Assembly: GCF_030408855.1 (NCBI RefSeq)
Contig: NZ_CP047358.1
Span: 806,001 to 870,000, forward strand
Length of the DNA: 64,000 nucleotides
Reading direction: 5' to 3'
DNA from: Corynebacterium glaucum
GTDB taxonomy: Bacteria; Actinomycetota; Actinomycetes; Mycobacteriales; Mycobacteriaceae
Program-made: the position numbers and the translations under genes
Shown here: positions 42,188 to 51,124 of the stretch, one piece after another
How the letters are laid out: each line of letters starts with the position of its first letter
Position numbering within the stretch: position 1 is the first letter of the stretch
Notes under the pieces: model-generated
What the model was told of the DNA's origin: nothing
The model's input: only the letters and a program-made list of their open reading frames with translations
The model's database searches: none

Positions 42188-43138
42188 CTACGTGCGGTCG
42201 GCGACGTACTCTTTTGCGATCTGCGCAGGCTCTGCGCGTTCCTTGCCCACGTTGCGCAGGTTCATCGAGACTAGATCTTCCGTGGTCAGCATTGCGTTGA
42301 CGGAGTTGATCACGTCGAGCGCGCCGTCCGGCAGCTCGCCCGCGCGGTAGAGCGGGAGGACGTTCTGCGGCGGAATGAGGTTTTCCGGATCCTCCAGGGT
42401 CACCAGATCCGCTTCTTCACCGTCGTCGTTGAGGGCAGGCGAGGTGGTGTAGATGTTCGCGGCGTCCGCGGTGCCCTCCAGCAGTGCCGCAACGGTGAGC
42501 GGACCGCCGCCGTCCGAGATCGGCGTGACGGTGATTTTGGAAGCGTCGATGCCGTAGACGCCGGTCAGACCCTCTGGGCCGTAAGGGCGCTCCGCGAACT
42601 CCGGGGGCGCAGCGATGGTGATGGTGTCGAGGTTGTCCAAGTCCCCGATGGTGACCAGGTTGAACTTCTCGGCCGTTTCCTTGGTCACGCGGTAGGCATC
42701 CTTGGATTCGCCGGGGGCGAAGTCGCCTGCGTTCAGCTCCTCGGGCAGTGCAGATTTGAGCGCGTCGCGCACAGCGTCTTCGTCGGCGCCGGCCGGGAGC
42801 TCACCGAAGTACTGGGTGAGGTTGCCGGAGTACTCCGGCACGAGGTTGATCGATCCCTCCTCCAGCGCGGTGATGTAGACCTCGCGCGAGCCGATGCCGG
42901 AGGTGACCTCTACGTCGAATCCTGCCTCGCGCAGTGCCTCCGCCCAGATCTGGCCGATGATCTCAGACTCGGGGAAGTTCGCGGTACCGATTTTCACCGT
43001 GCCATCTGCGCTTTCCGTGTCGGTGCCCGGGGCAGTGGTGGTAGCTGTCGGGTCTTCGCTGGCGCACGACGCCAAGGTAAGCGTCGCGACAGCCGCGAAA
43101 GCGGGGACAGATGCGGTTTTGGTTATGCGTGCAGTCAT
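42188..43138 (-). CDS. osmoprotectant (glycine betaine/choline-type) ABC transporter binding lipoprotein
   Basis: 316 residues, type II lipoprotein: signal with lipobox LTLASC (Cys ~25), then a Thr-rich linker. The mature part carries the OpuCC/ProX-type features VKIGTANFPESEIIGQIWAE, YITALEEGSINLVPEYSGN and IYTTSPALNDD. It delivers betaine, choline or related compounds to the two permeases upstream. Start at MTARITK chosen; TACAGT lies 8 nt before it, so an internal promoter is possible. Confidence 0.9.
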   Translation of the reverse strand: MTARITKTASVPAFAAVATLTLASCASEDPTATTTAPGTDTESADGTVKIGTANFPESEIIGQIWAEALREAGFDVEVTSGIGSREVYITALEEGSINLVPEYSGNLTQYFGELPAGADEDAVRDALKSALPEELNAGDFAPGESKDAYRVTKETAEKFNLVTIGDLDNLDTITIAAPPEFAERPYGPEGLTGVYGIDASKITVTPISDGGGPLTVAALLEGTADAANIYTTSPALNDDGEEADLVTLEDPENLIPPQNVLPLYRAGELPDGALDVINSVNAMLTTEDLVSMNLRNVGKERAEPAQIAKEYVADRT

Positions 43139-43159
43139 ACACAACGACTGTAGACAGAT

Positions 43160-43858
43160 TCAGACGCTAAGCGGTGAACCTGGCAGTTGCTCAACTCCTG
43201 TAGGGCGTACCGCTCGCTGCACTGCGGCGAGGAGGAGGTCCACTGCAAGCGCCAGTGCGATCACCGCGATTGCTCCTGCGATCATGCGGGGGTAATCCTG
43301 TACCGCGAGACCGTCGATAAGCAATCGCCCCAGCCCTCCGAGACCGATGAATGCGACGACCGTCGCTGTGGCGAGAACCTGCACCACGCAGGACCGCAGG
43401 CCGCCGACGATCGTCGGGGCCGCCAAGGGAAGCTCGACGCGAGTGAGAATCTGGGCCTCGCTGTAGCCAGCAGCGCGGGCGGAGAGCACGACGTCGCGCT
43501 CGACGGTGTCAAAACCGGCGACGATGCCGGCAACGAGCGGTGCGGCCGCGAGGAGCACGAGCGTGAGGGTGGCGGGGATGAGCGGTGCGGTGACCCCGCG
43601 CGGGAGGGTGACAGCGAAAAACGTGAGCATGCCGAGTGCCGGCAACGCGCGCATGGCGCCGGCGACCGCGAGCACTGCGCTCGCCCCCTTGCGGCTATGA
43701 CCGACGGCAACGCCGATTGGCACCGCCACCGCTGCGGCCAGGATGACCGCGAGCAGGGTGTAGCCGAGGTGCTCGGCGATGCGGGCGGGAAACCCGCTGG
43801 GGCCGGACCAGTGCTCGGCCGCGGTGAGGTACTCGAAAGCTTCCAGGAGGAATTGCAT
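43160..43858 (-). CDS. osmoprotectant ABC transporter permease 2
   Basis: 232 residues with five to six membrane segments and the inner-membrane coupling motif AAGYSEAQILTRVELPLAAPTIV (here in two parts, AAGYSEAQILTRVE and LPLAAPTIV, ~142-164). OpuCD-like. The start at 43858 overlaps the stop of permease 1 by 1 bp; the long open frame beyond it is a shadow. A copy of the 11-mer at 43312 encodes LLIDG. Confidence 0.9.
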   Translation of the reverse strand: MQFLLEAFEYLTAAEHWSGPSGFPARIAEHLGYTLLAVILAAAVAVPIGVAVGHSRKGASAVLAVAGAMRALPALGMLTFFAVTLPRGVTAPLIPATLTLVLLAAAPLVAGIVAGFDTVERDVVLSARAAGYSEAQILTRVELPLAAPTIVGGLRSCVVQVLATATVVAFIGLGGLGRLLIDGLAVQDYPRMIAGAIAVIALALAVDLLLAAVQRAVRPTGVEQLPGSPLSV

Positions 43859-44502
43859 CAGCCCACCCGCCTTGTCCACGGCATGGCCAGTCGGCCGAGC
43901 AGCACCAGCGCGACGTCGATAAGCACCGCGAGGGCGATGGTGCCGATGATTCCCGCGAGAATCTGGGTGGGGAAGCTGCGCTGGAAACCCTCGGTGAACA
44001 GCGTGCCCAGGGATGGAACGCCAATCAGCGCGCCCACGGAGACCAGACTGATGGTGGATGCAGCGACCACCCGGATGCCGGAGAGCAAGCCCGGTCCCGC
44101 GAGCGGCAGATCGACGGCGAACACCCGGCGCGCTGGCGCATAGCCCGCGGCGGTTGCCGATTGCCGCACCGCGGACGGGACAGCGTCGAAGGCGTCGGCG
44201 GCGGCGCGCACCATGAGCGCAATGCCGTAGAGCGTGAGCGCAACCACCACGTTGAGCGGGGAGAGGATGGACGTGCCCAGCACCAAGGGCATCAAAATGA
44301 ACATGGCTAGCGAGGGCACCACGAAGATGAGTCCGGTTGCAACCACCACCGCCTCTCGTGCGGCGGGGAAGCGGTGCGCGGCCCAACCCAGTGGCACGGC
44401 GATGAGAAACGCCAGCACGATCGCCGGCAGCGCAATCTTGAGGTGCATCCATGTGAGCTCGGCGATGCGACCGGAGTTCGCGCTCAGCCAGTGCCAGTTC
44501 AC
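43858..44502 (-). CDS. osmoprotectant ABC transporter permease 1
   Basis: 214 residues, about five to six membrane segments. The coupling loop ATAAGYAPARRVFAVDLPLA is at ~115-134. OpuCB-like. It overlaps the ATPase stop by 4 bp and the next permease by 1 bp, so it is tightly coupled. The 11-mer at 43914 encodes VLIDV near its C-terminus. Confidence 0.9.
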   Translation of the reverse strand: MNWHWLSANSGRIAELTWMHLKIALPAIVLAFLIAVPLGWAAHRFPAAREAVVVATGLIFVVPSLAMFILMPLVLGTSILSPLNVVVALTLYGIALMVRAAADAFDAVPSAVRQSATAAGYAPARRVFAVDLPLAGPGLLSGIRVVAASTISLVSVGALIGVPSLGTLFTEGFQRSFPTQILAGIIGTIALAVLIDVALVLLGRLAMPWTRRVG

Positions 44503-45305
44503 CGCAGCACACCCTTGATGTTGCCCATGGCGTCGACCACCAGGCGTTCCCCGTCGCGTTCGCGGACGGTCAGGCTGCGCGAATCCATCCCGATGAAATC
44601 GCGCACCGCGTCGTTGGCGGGATGCGCCACGATCGCCTCGGGGGCGCCTGCTTGTTCGATGCGGGCTTGAGGCCCGAGGAGCACCACCTCGGTGCCCAAC
44701 AGAAACGCCTCATCGATATCGTGCGTGACCATGAGAATCGTGGTGTGGATCCGTTCGCGCAGCGCCAAAATTTCCTGCTGCAGGTTGCGCCGCACGACGG
44801 GGTCGACAGCGCCGAACGGCTCGTCCATGATCAAAATGTCCGGGTCAGCGACAAGCCCGCGCGCGACACCGACGCGCTGCGCCTGTCCGCCGGAAAGCTC
44901 GGCAGGGTAGCGCGTGCCCAGAACGGGGTCGAGATTGACCAGTTCCAGCAGCTCCGCGGCGCGGGCGCGGGCCTCGCGCTTTGAGGCGCCGCCAAGGCGC
45001 GCGATGTCGGCGATATTTTCCGTCACCGTGCGATGCGGCATCAGCCCTGAGTGCTGCATGACGTAGCCGATGCTGCGGCGTAACTGTACCGGGTCGACAT
45101 CTTTCACGTCGACACCTCGTACGTGCACCGTGCCCTCGGTTGGCTCCACCATGCGGTTGACCATGCGCAGCAGCGTTGTCTTGCCGCATCCAGACGGGCC
45201 GACGAAGACGGTGGTGGCACCTTCTTCAATGGTGTGGGAAAAGTCTGCAACGGCCGGGGTCTGCGAGCCGGGGTAGCGTTTCGAGACCCGCGAAAATTCA
45301 ATCAC
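44499..45305 (-). CDS. osmoprotectant ABC transporter ATP-binding protein
   Basis: 268 residues. Walker A is GPSGCGKTT (~36-44), the Q-loop MQHSGLMPH, the signature LSGGQAQRVGVARGLVADPD (~135-154), Walker B ILIMDEPFGAVDP and the switch H in MVTHDIDEA. It lacks the C-terminal CBS pair found in OpuCA proteins, which would otherwise sense ionic strength. It follows the SUFU-domain gene by 15 bp. Confidence 0.92.
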   Translation of the reverse strand: MIEFSRVSKRYPGSQTPAVADFSHTIEEGATTVFVGPSGCGKTTLLRMVNRMVEPTEGTVHVRGVDVKDVDPVQLRRSIGYVMQHSGLMPHRTVTENIADIARLGGASKREARARAAELLELVNLDPVLGTRYPAELSGGQAQRVGVARGLVADPDILIMDEPFGAVDPVVRRNLQQEILALRERIHTTILMVTHDIDEAFLLGTEVVLLGPQARIEQAGAPEAIVAHPANDAVRDFIGMDSRSLTVRERDGERLVVDAMGNIKGVLR

Positions 45306-45320
45306 GTCTATCCAACCTAG

Positions 45321-46283
45321 TTAGGTTCGCTCATCCACAACATGAATTGTCACCGGCGCAGACGAAAATCGGTACACCCCGGGGGCGGTGTCTAAGGTGG
45401 CGTTGAGCTCATGTATCAGCGACTTCGTGGCGGCCAGTTGGATGTGTTCCGCATCGGCTTCAAATGATCCCTCCGGGTGCAAGAACACCCAGGCACTCTC
45501 GCATACCAGTGCAAACGAGTGACCGTGGGGCAGCCGGTAGCGCGCCGCGCGAATCAGCGCCTGCGCCGCTCGCGCATCCAAGTCGATGCGGCCGGTCGCA
45601 TCAACACTCAGCAGTTTCGCGTGCACTGCGCTTATCGACGATCCCTCATCACGCATTCCTCGCTCCACCCGCGCACGCACGTGAATGTCATTCAAGATGT
45701 CGTCGCGCGCCGGGTCGCTAATCCCGAGCGGGACGACGTCGCCAAGTACCCCAGTGAATCGCAGTGGATCCCAAGCGAGCGCGGCTTCGAGTTCGCGCGC
45801 GGTGAGCCCCACCGCGTAGGTGAAGCGCACGATGCCGGTAGGCGGGTCGATGACACCGAGGACCGGATCCGTGACAAAGGTGAACGCCTCAATTACGGCA
45901 TCGTCGGTGACGGGGGAGCGCATGCGCATGTGGTGGCCCGGAGCAATCTCATAGCCGGAGCGGCGGACGTTGCGCACCATTGTCGCGAGTTGGCGTGCTG
46001 GCCATTCATACGGCACCGGGGTATCGGCCGGGGTACGCAGTGTGAGTTCAGTTTGCGTTCCCGCGGTGGGCACTGCGGTGCGCACCCGGGAGAGGCCAAA
46101 CGTGACGTACAGGGTATGTGGGAGCGGAGTTTCCACGTGGTAGGCCAAGACTTCGAGCTCGTCGTAATGAAACACGAAGGGATCTTCGGCGCCAGTGAGC
46201 GCGGTGATGTGCTCGAGGATCGCATCACCGCCGAGGCGAGGCCCACGCTTCACCCGCGAGGCGAACTCCGACAACCACCGCAT
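45321..46283 (-). CDS. suppressor-of-fused (SUFU) domain protein
   Basis: 320 residues. The SUFU-like pattern is PHTLYVTFGLSRV, TELTLRTPAD, PYEWPARQLATMVRNVRRSGY, APGHHMRM and the acidic EAFTFVTDPVLG. In bacteria these domains occur in stress- or toxin-immunity-related proteins of mostly unknown function. A second ~120-residue domain follows. Start MRWLSEF (46283) is chosen over an upstream ATG that lacks an RBS. It may head the osmoprotectant transporter operon. The 11-mer at 45630 falls in it. Confidence 0.75.
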   Translation of the reverse strand: MRWLSEFASRVKRGPRLGGDAILEHITALTGAEDPFVFHYDELEVLAYHVETPLPHTLYVTFGLSRVRTAVPTAGTQTELTLRTPADTPVPYEWPARQLATMVRNVRRSGYEIAPGHHMRMRSPVTDDAVIEAFTFVTDPVLGVIDPPTGIVRFTYAVGLTARELEAALAWDPLRFTGVLGDVVPLGISDPARDDILNDIHVRARVERGMRDEGSSISAVHAKLLSVDATGRIDLDARAAQALIRAARYRLPHGHSFALVCESAWVFLHPEGSFEADAEHIQLAATKSLIHELNATLDTAPGVYRFSSAPVTIHVVDERT

Positions 46284-46485
46284 GGGCACCAATCTACGCA
46301 CCGCGCACAACCCGGCAAACGACGCGGGAACTAAAACACCGCTGGTGACGTTAAAGTTGATGAGTTGTCTTTGAAAAACCTGAGTTTTGACGAGTGGGGC
46401 AACTCACGCGATATGTCGTTTCCAGATATATTCGTGAGCGTCTTAAAACTTGAAGTATCAAGAGAATCTGAAAGGACTGGGGTAC

Positions 46486-47319
46486 GTGAGCAGCAACAAC
46501 CCTGTGTTAACAAACTTGCCTGGTGCGCAGAGCCAGAACGGCTATGGCTACCAGCAGCAGGGCTACGGCTACCAAGACGGCTATGGCGCAGGGGCGCCGC
46601 AGATGCCGCAGATGGGCGAGCAGCAGCGCCCGATGACCGTGGCGGACGTGACTGCCAAGACCGGCATCACGCTCGCCGTCATCATCGTCGCTGCGGTGGC
46701 GTCGTTCTTCCTGTGGGCTGCGGGGCTCCAACCGCTCGCGTCGATTCTGACCATCGTCGGTGCAATCGGTTCGTTCATCACCGTGCTGGTGCACTCTTTC
46801 GGGTCGAAGTTCGGCTCGCCGGTCATCACCCTGGTGTACGCAGTCTTTGAGGGATTGTTCCTCGGCGGCTTCTCCTTCATGATTGCTGGCCGGTTCACCG
46901 TTGCAGGTGCTGACGGTGGCGCACTCATCGGCCAGGCGATCATCGGCACGATCGGCGTGTTCATCGGCATGCTCTTCGTCTACCGCACCGGCGCGATCCA
47001 GGTGACCAACCGCTTCAACCGCGTCCTCACCGGCGCGATCTTCGGTGTCCTAATCATGGCGCTGGGCAATTTCCTGCTCGCTATTTTCACCGGTATGTCT
47101 CCGCTGCGCGACGGCGGTACCCTGTCCATCATCTTCGGTGTGGTGTGCGTGGTCCTCGCCGCACTGGCGTTTCTGCAGGACTTCGACATGGCGGACAAGC
47201 TGGTGCGCACCGGTGCACCGGAACGCGCTGCATGGGGCGTTGCGCTTGGCCTGGCAGTGACCCTGGTCTGGCTCTACACCGAGATCCTGCGTCTGCTGTC
47301 GTACTTCGCTGACCGCTAA
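46486..47319 (+). CDS. Bax inhibitor-1/YccA-like membrane protein
   Basis: 277 residues. A Tyr/Gln/Gly-rich soluble N-terminus (NGYGYQQQGYGYQDGYG) is followed by seven hydrophobic segments from ~residue 65. The membrane part has the BI-1 features SPVITLVYAVFEGLFLGG and, near the end, FLQDFDMADKLV with the paired acidic residues, typical of pH-sensitive Ca2+ leak proteins. The GTG at 46486 is chosen for AAGGA upstream. A strong terminator follows. Confidence 0.88.
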   Translation: MSSNNPVLTNLPGAQSQNGYGYQQQGYGYQDGYGAGAPQMPQMGEQQRPMTVADVTAKTGITLAVIIVAAVASFFLWAAGLQPLASILTIVGAIGSFITVLVHSFGSKFGSPVITLVYAVFEGLFLGGFSFMIAGRFTVAGADGGALIGQAIIGTIGVFIGMLFVYRTGAIQVTNRFNRVLTGAIFGVLIMALGNFLLAIFTGMSPLRDGGTLSIIFGVVCVVLAALAFLQDFDMADKLVRTGAPERAAWGVALGLAVTLVWLYTEILRLLSYFADR

Positions 47320-47377
47320 GTACTGTGGCAGATTAACGCTCCGCATTGTTCAGCTCAGAGCTACGAGCAAACCTTGT

Positions 47378-47412
47378 GCCCGGTCGGCGTTTCGCCGGCC
47401 GGGCTTTTGTAA
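47378..47412 (+). terminator. rho-independent terminator
   Basis: GCCCGG-TCGGCG / CGCCG-G-CCGGGC stem with TTT loop and a TTTTGTAATTTT tail, 58 bp after the Bax-inhibitor-like gene. Confidence 0.88.
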
Positions 47413-47556
47413 TTTTCAGACCCTGCCTTCGCGGTTGTAAATGGAGGAACCTTGACCTGACGAAGAGCGTCAAACTGGATCAAAATTGGATTGAAGGTTG
47501 ATGAGCGTCATTTCGAGCCCCTTGTGGCAGCGATCCCAATCAGTAACATCCGGCAC

Positions 47557-48141
47557 ATGGTTACTTCAGCCAAGTCTTTAAGGAAACTGTCCATAGCGAC
47601 CGCAGTCGTAGCCCTTGCGGGTGGCGTGCTCGGAGTCGGTGCAGCCGAGGCTCAGGAGCGACCTGCCACCTCCAGCATCGACCAGTTTGTGCAGATGAGC
47701 TCAGATCTCTTCCGCGACCGCGGGGGAAGCCCTGCACCGGCCCCCGATGCCCCAGTTGGCTCGGATCTGATCCGCCCCATCCCCGAGGAAAGTGATCAGC
47801 TGCAGGGTGAGCGGCTCGGGTCAGCACTGGACTCCACGCTGCGAGTCAAGAACAATCACGAGATCACGGTCGACTTCCGGGAGAACGGGTTGTTGAGTTA
47901 CAACGACGGCTGCAACACGGGTACCGCCAACTACCAGATCGACAACACTGGTGCCCTCCGCATCAGTGACCTAGCGGAAACCAAGTTGGCCTGCGAGCCA
48001 GGCACCCAGAAGGATGCGGACGACCTGAAGTTGATCCTGCGCTCCAACCCGCAGCTCTACCAGCTCGATTCCACCACACTCTTCCTTTCCGGCCAGGGCC
48101 ACGGTATCGATTTTGAGAAGATGCATGGTCGAGCGATCTAA
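47557..48141 (+). CDS. exported META-domain (HslJ-like) protein
   Basis: 194 residues. A signal peptide (MVTSAKSLRK basic start, hydrophobic core, cleavage near AEAQ) precedes a ~75-residue Pro/Ser-rich segment and a META-like domain: LLSYNDGCNTGTANYQID, then GALRISDLAETKLACEPG with the two conserved cysteines. HslJ-type domains are envelope proteins linked to novobiocin resistance or adhesion, function unclear. An in-frame upstream TTG is less likely. Followed by a strong terminator. Confidence 0.8.
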   Translation: MVTSAKSLRKLSIATAVVALAGGVLGVGAAEAQERPATSSIDQFVQMSSDLFRDRGGSPAPAPDAPVGSDLIRPIPEESDQLQGERLGSALDSTLRVKNNHEITVDFRENGLLSYNDGCNTGTANYQIDNTGALRISDLAETKLACEPGTQKDADDLKLILRSNPQLYQLDSTTLFLSGQGHGIDFEKMHGRAI

Positions 48142-48170
48142 CTGAGGTGGGACACCCCGTCGACTTCTAG

Positions 48171-48208
48171 AAAAGGCTGATCGTACTTTCGATCAGCCTT
48201 TTCTCTTT
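48171..48208 (+). terminator. rho-independent terminator
   Basis: AAAAGGCTGATCG / CGATCAGCCTTTT around TACTTT, ending TTCTCTTTT. The A-rich upstream arm could also serve the opposite direction. Confidence 0.9.
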
Positions 48209-48371
48209 TGTAGGGGTCTCGGTGAAACAGTGAAAAAGGTAGAAGTGTCGCCCCTCTCGAGAGACGCTCGGTGCGTCCAAAGCGTCGCCGTCAGTGTGGC
48301 GTAGATGACAATTAATGAATATGATCGCCTAGAACACCGGCCTAGTTACTGGCTCTCTAAGGATCATGGAA

Positions 48372-50423
48372 ATGACGCGCAGATTCTCAGTAGGTTTCTC
48401 TTCGGCGCTTCTTGTTCTGGCGCTTGTAGTTGTGTGGGGCATCTTTGCCCCGGGTGATTCGAAAGCGCAGCATGACAGCAGCGCTTCTGCCACGAGTTCT
48501 TCTCTATCCACACCACCCGGAAACGCCTCCGCGAGCGAGGCGACCGTAGAAAATAAGGCTGCGCTGGTGATCGATGCGTCAGGATCGATGGCGGATGCGG
48601 ATGTCGATGGTGGAACTCGCATGGATGCGGCCAAGCAAGCCTCCCGTGATCTTGTGAACTCCTTGCCAGAGACCGCGAACCTGGGGCTATTGGCGTACGG
48701 GATGCGAGAGTCGAGTGCGCCAGACAATCGTGAGCGCGGATGTCGTGACATCGAGACGCTGGTGCCGGTGGGCGAATTGGATAAGCAAGCGATGATCACA
48801 AAGATTGACGAGATGACGCCGAGTGGGTATACGCCGATCGGCAACGCGTTGAGGGCTGCAGCGAAAGAGCTTGGCAACGAGGGTGAGCGCACGATCATCT
48901 TGGTGTCCGACGGTATTGACACTTGTGCTCCGCCGCCGGTATGCGAAGTGGCGAAGGAGCTGGCCAATGAAGGAATCGATCTGACAATCCATACGGTTGG
49001 TTTCAAGACGGACGAGGAAGCACGCAAAGAGCTCGAGTGCATTGCCGATGCTGCTGGTGGCATCTTTATGGAGGCGGACGACGCTGGATCCTTAGCTGAT
49101 TCGTTGAAATTTCTCGCGCAGCGTGATGCCAGCTTGTACAAGACTGCTGGTACGGAGTTCGAGTATTCCGACACCCCGGAGAATGCCAAGTGGCTGGGGG
49201 AGGGGCGGTACCGCACAACAGTGACCGCCAAAGTTCGAGAGAACCCAAAGGACGCGGTGGAGCAGCGCTACTTTAAGATCGCTATTCCCAAAAACCACAA
49301 TGCGATCATTTCAACCGCTGTAATCCCCAAGCGTTCCACCTCTGGACGGGCTCGCGATGTCGATGTTGAGGTGGGAAGAACCGAGCTCATTAACGCCAAT
49401 GAATCTTGCGGCGGAGTGGCCGGTGGCGTTTGGTCCGGCGACGGGGGGAGGTCGCGGGGGAACGCGGACAACACCCCCGAAGCATACGTCCGACGAATCG
49501 AGCCGGTTCGCGAGGAGCGAGGTTGTGAACCGCACTGGACGGTAGCAGACGAGATCTTTCTCACCTACGGTGCGAGTGAGCTGACCTATGGGCCTCAGGG
49601 ATCGGGGGAAGAAGCAGTCGATGTCGAAGTGGTGATCAACTTCGAGCCGATCCCCGACGAAGCAGAAGTTGCAGATTTTGCTGCACCTGAACAGCCGATG
49701 GATAGCGAGGACCAGCTCGATTTTAATGGCGCACAGGAGATCCACGGGGGCTCTAGTTTTGCCAACGCAGTTGAGGTGGAGCCGGGGGCATACAAAGACG
49801 CGATCGTTCCAGGTGAATACCGCTTCTACAAAATTCCGGTCGAATACGGCCAACGGCCAGTCATCAACTACCGGACGGGGGTAGCTGAACGAGAAACAGG
49901 CGAATCGTTGAACGCGAATCTTTATTCGCCGTTCCGCGCGACGTTAGACACGGATCTCGCCCTCTTTGCCACGAGTTATACAGCTGAAGGCGCGGTTGCG
50001 GGAGACACGGTTAACTTTCGCAATCGTGAGGATGGATCCACCGGCAAGCAGATTGCCAATGCCGGTTACTACTACGTGGGCCTTGCTATGGACCAAGGTG
50101 AGGGCGAGGAACTCATGGGCGTTGAGCAGCCCTTCGAGATCGCTTTCGCCGTAGACGGGCAGACCACTAATGGTCCGGAATGGCGTCCTACCGACGAGGA
50201 CGGCCCGGAGCCCAGTGATACGCCGCCAAGTACGAGGAGCTCCGAGGAGCCCGAGGCTACAGAATCGGAAACCACCCAAGCCGAATCGGAAGAGTCGGAT
50301 ACTCCTGAGACGGGCGACGGGGGTTCCGGCTCACGAGGCATGTTGACCGCCGCAATTGGCATCGGCATCGTGGTGTTGTTGGCAGCTATCGCAGTCGCCG
50401 TGGCAGTATTGCGGCGCCGGTAG
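48372..50423 (+). CDS. surface-anchored VWA-domain protein
   Basis: 683 residues. A signal/anchor (hydrophobic ~10-28) precedes a VWA domain at ~60-245 with an intact MIDAS (DASGSM, later Thr in SGYTPIG and Asp in VSDGID), so metal-dependent ligand binding is possible. A ~350-residue extracytoplasmic region with paired cysteines (CGG, GCEP) follows, then a Glu/Ser/Thr-rich stalk, and a C-terminal membrane segment with RRR end. There is no LPxTG motif, so it is held by its membrane helix. ATG 48372 is favoured over 48366 by spacing to AAGGA. Confidence 0.82.
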   Translation: MTRRFSVGFSSALLVLALVVVWGIFAPGDSKAQHDSSASATSSSLSTPPGNASASEATVENKAALVIDASGSMADADVDGGTRMDAAKQASRDLVNSLPETANLGLLAYGMRESSAPDNRERGCRDIETLVPVGELDKQAMITKIDEMTPSGYTPIGNALRAAAKELGNEGERTIILVSDGIDTCAPPPVCEVAKELANEGIDLTIHTVGFKTDEEARKELECIADAAGGIFMEADDAGSLADSLKFLAQRDASLYKTAGTEFEYSDTPENAKWLGEGRYRTTVTAKVRENPKDAVEQRYFKIAIPKNHNAIISTAVIPKRSTSGRARDVDVEVGRTELINANESCGGVAGGVWSGDGGRSRGNADNTPEAYVRRIEPVREERGCEPHWTVADEIFLTYGASELTYGPQGSGEEAVDVEVVINFEPIPDEAEVADFAAPEQPMDSEDQLDFNGAQEIHGGSSFANAVEVEPGAYKDAIVPGEYRFYKIPVEYGQRPVINYRTGVAERETGESLNANLYSPFRATLDTDLALFATSYTAEGAVAGDTVNFRNREDGSTGKQIANAGYYYVGLAMDQGEGEELMGVEQPFEIAFAVDGQTTNGPEWRPTDEDGPEPSDTPPSTRSSEEPEATESETTQAESEESDTPETGDGGSGSRGMLTAAIGIGIVVLLAAIAVAVAVLRRR

Positions 50424-50492
50424 GTTGACCCGTGGACGAGCGGACGCCGCTCGGAAGTTGCACCGCCAGCACGTTAGAAAGGTTGCAAGGAA

Positions 50493-50533
50493 AACGGGCT
50501 CAAGCAAGGATCCAAACCTTGTTTGAGCCCGTT
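50493..50533. terminator. bidirectional terminator
   Basis: 17-bp stem AACGGGCTCAAGCAAGG / CCTTGTTTGAGCCCGTT (one mismatch) with a 7-nt loop between convergent genes; T run on the minus side. Confidence 0.9.
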
Positions 50534-50548
50534 CTACTCGGCATATGG

Positions 50549-51082
50549 CTAGATGCCGGACTCCGGGTTCTCCGGCTTGCCGTCGACAGTGATGGTGGTG
50601 AACACCAGCTCGCCATCAACAACCTGCGGGCCGCCGAGGGTAACGGTGGACCCCTCCATCACGCGCTCCGGATCAACCGTGATGCGAGTCGCGGTACCGG
50701 TAGCGCCGGTGGCGGTCCACTCGTCCCACACGATGTCCTCAAGGCGATCCTTGTTGCCCTTGCAATCAAGGTTCAGGCTAAACGGGCGCTCAACACCCGT
50801 GATATCGCAGTTGTTGAACTTCGGAAGCTCACCCGCTGCAGCGGTGGAGCTTGCACCCGCCGACTCGCGCACGGATTCAGCTGCAGTCACGTTGGTCACG
50901 GATGCCGCAGAAGTCTCACCCGCGAGGTCGGATCCAGCCAAAGAATCCGGGTTCTGACTTGTTGCGGTATCAACCTTGCCAGAGGCAGAGGGGTTCTCGT
51001 GCGGAGGGGAGCAAGCGGCGATGGCCAGTGCGGCGACGGCTGCAACTCCAGCGGCGACTTTACGTGCGGAGGTGGAGGTCAC
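50549..51082 (-). CDS. lipoprotein of unknown family
   Basis: 177 residues. Lipobox AIAAC (Cys ~24) and a Ser/Ala-rich linker to ~residue 85 are followed by a small domain with two Cys (NNCDITG and LNLDCKGN) and a beta-rich end (GPQVVDGELVFTTITVDG). It is likely a surface lipoprotein; family not recognised. It precedes greA's end by 42 bp on the same strand, so it may be transcribed from the greA promoter or its own. Confidence 0.75.
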   Translation of the reverse strand: MTSTSARKVAAGVAAVAALAIAACSPPHENPSASGKVDTATSQNPDSLAGSDLAGETSAASVTNVTAAESVRESAGASSTAAAGELPKFNNCDITGVERPFSLNLDCKGNKDRLEDIVWDEWTATGATGTATRITVDPERVMEGSTVTLGGPQVVDGELVFTTITVDGKPENPESGI

Positions 51083-51124
51083 GGGTAGTCCTTAAAATGT
51101 CGTCTTGATTTTGGGAACTGTGCG

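Noticed and set aside
43859..44512. Frame fusing upstream sequence to ABC permease 2
   Set aside because: Antisense/out-of-frame to permease 1, Arg/His-rich; the permease starts at the ATG overlapping the permease 1 stop.
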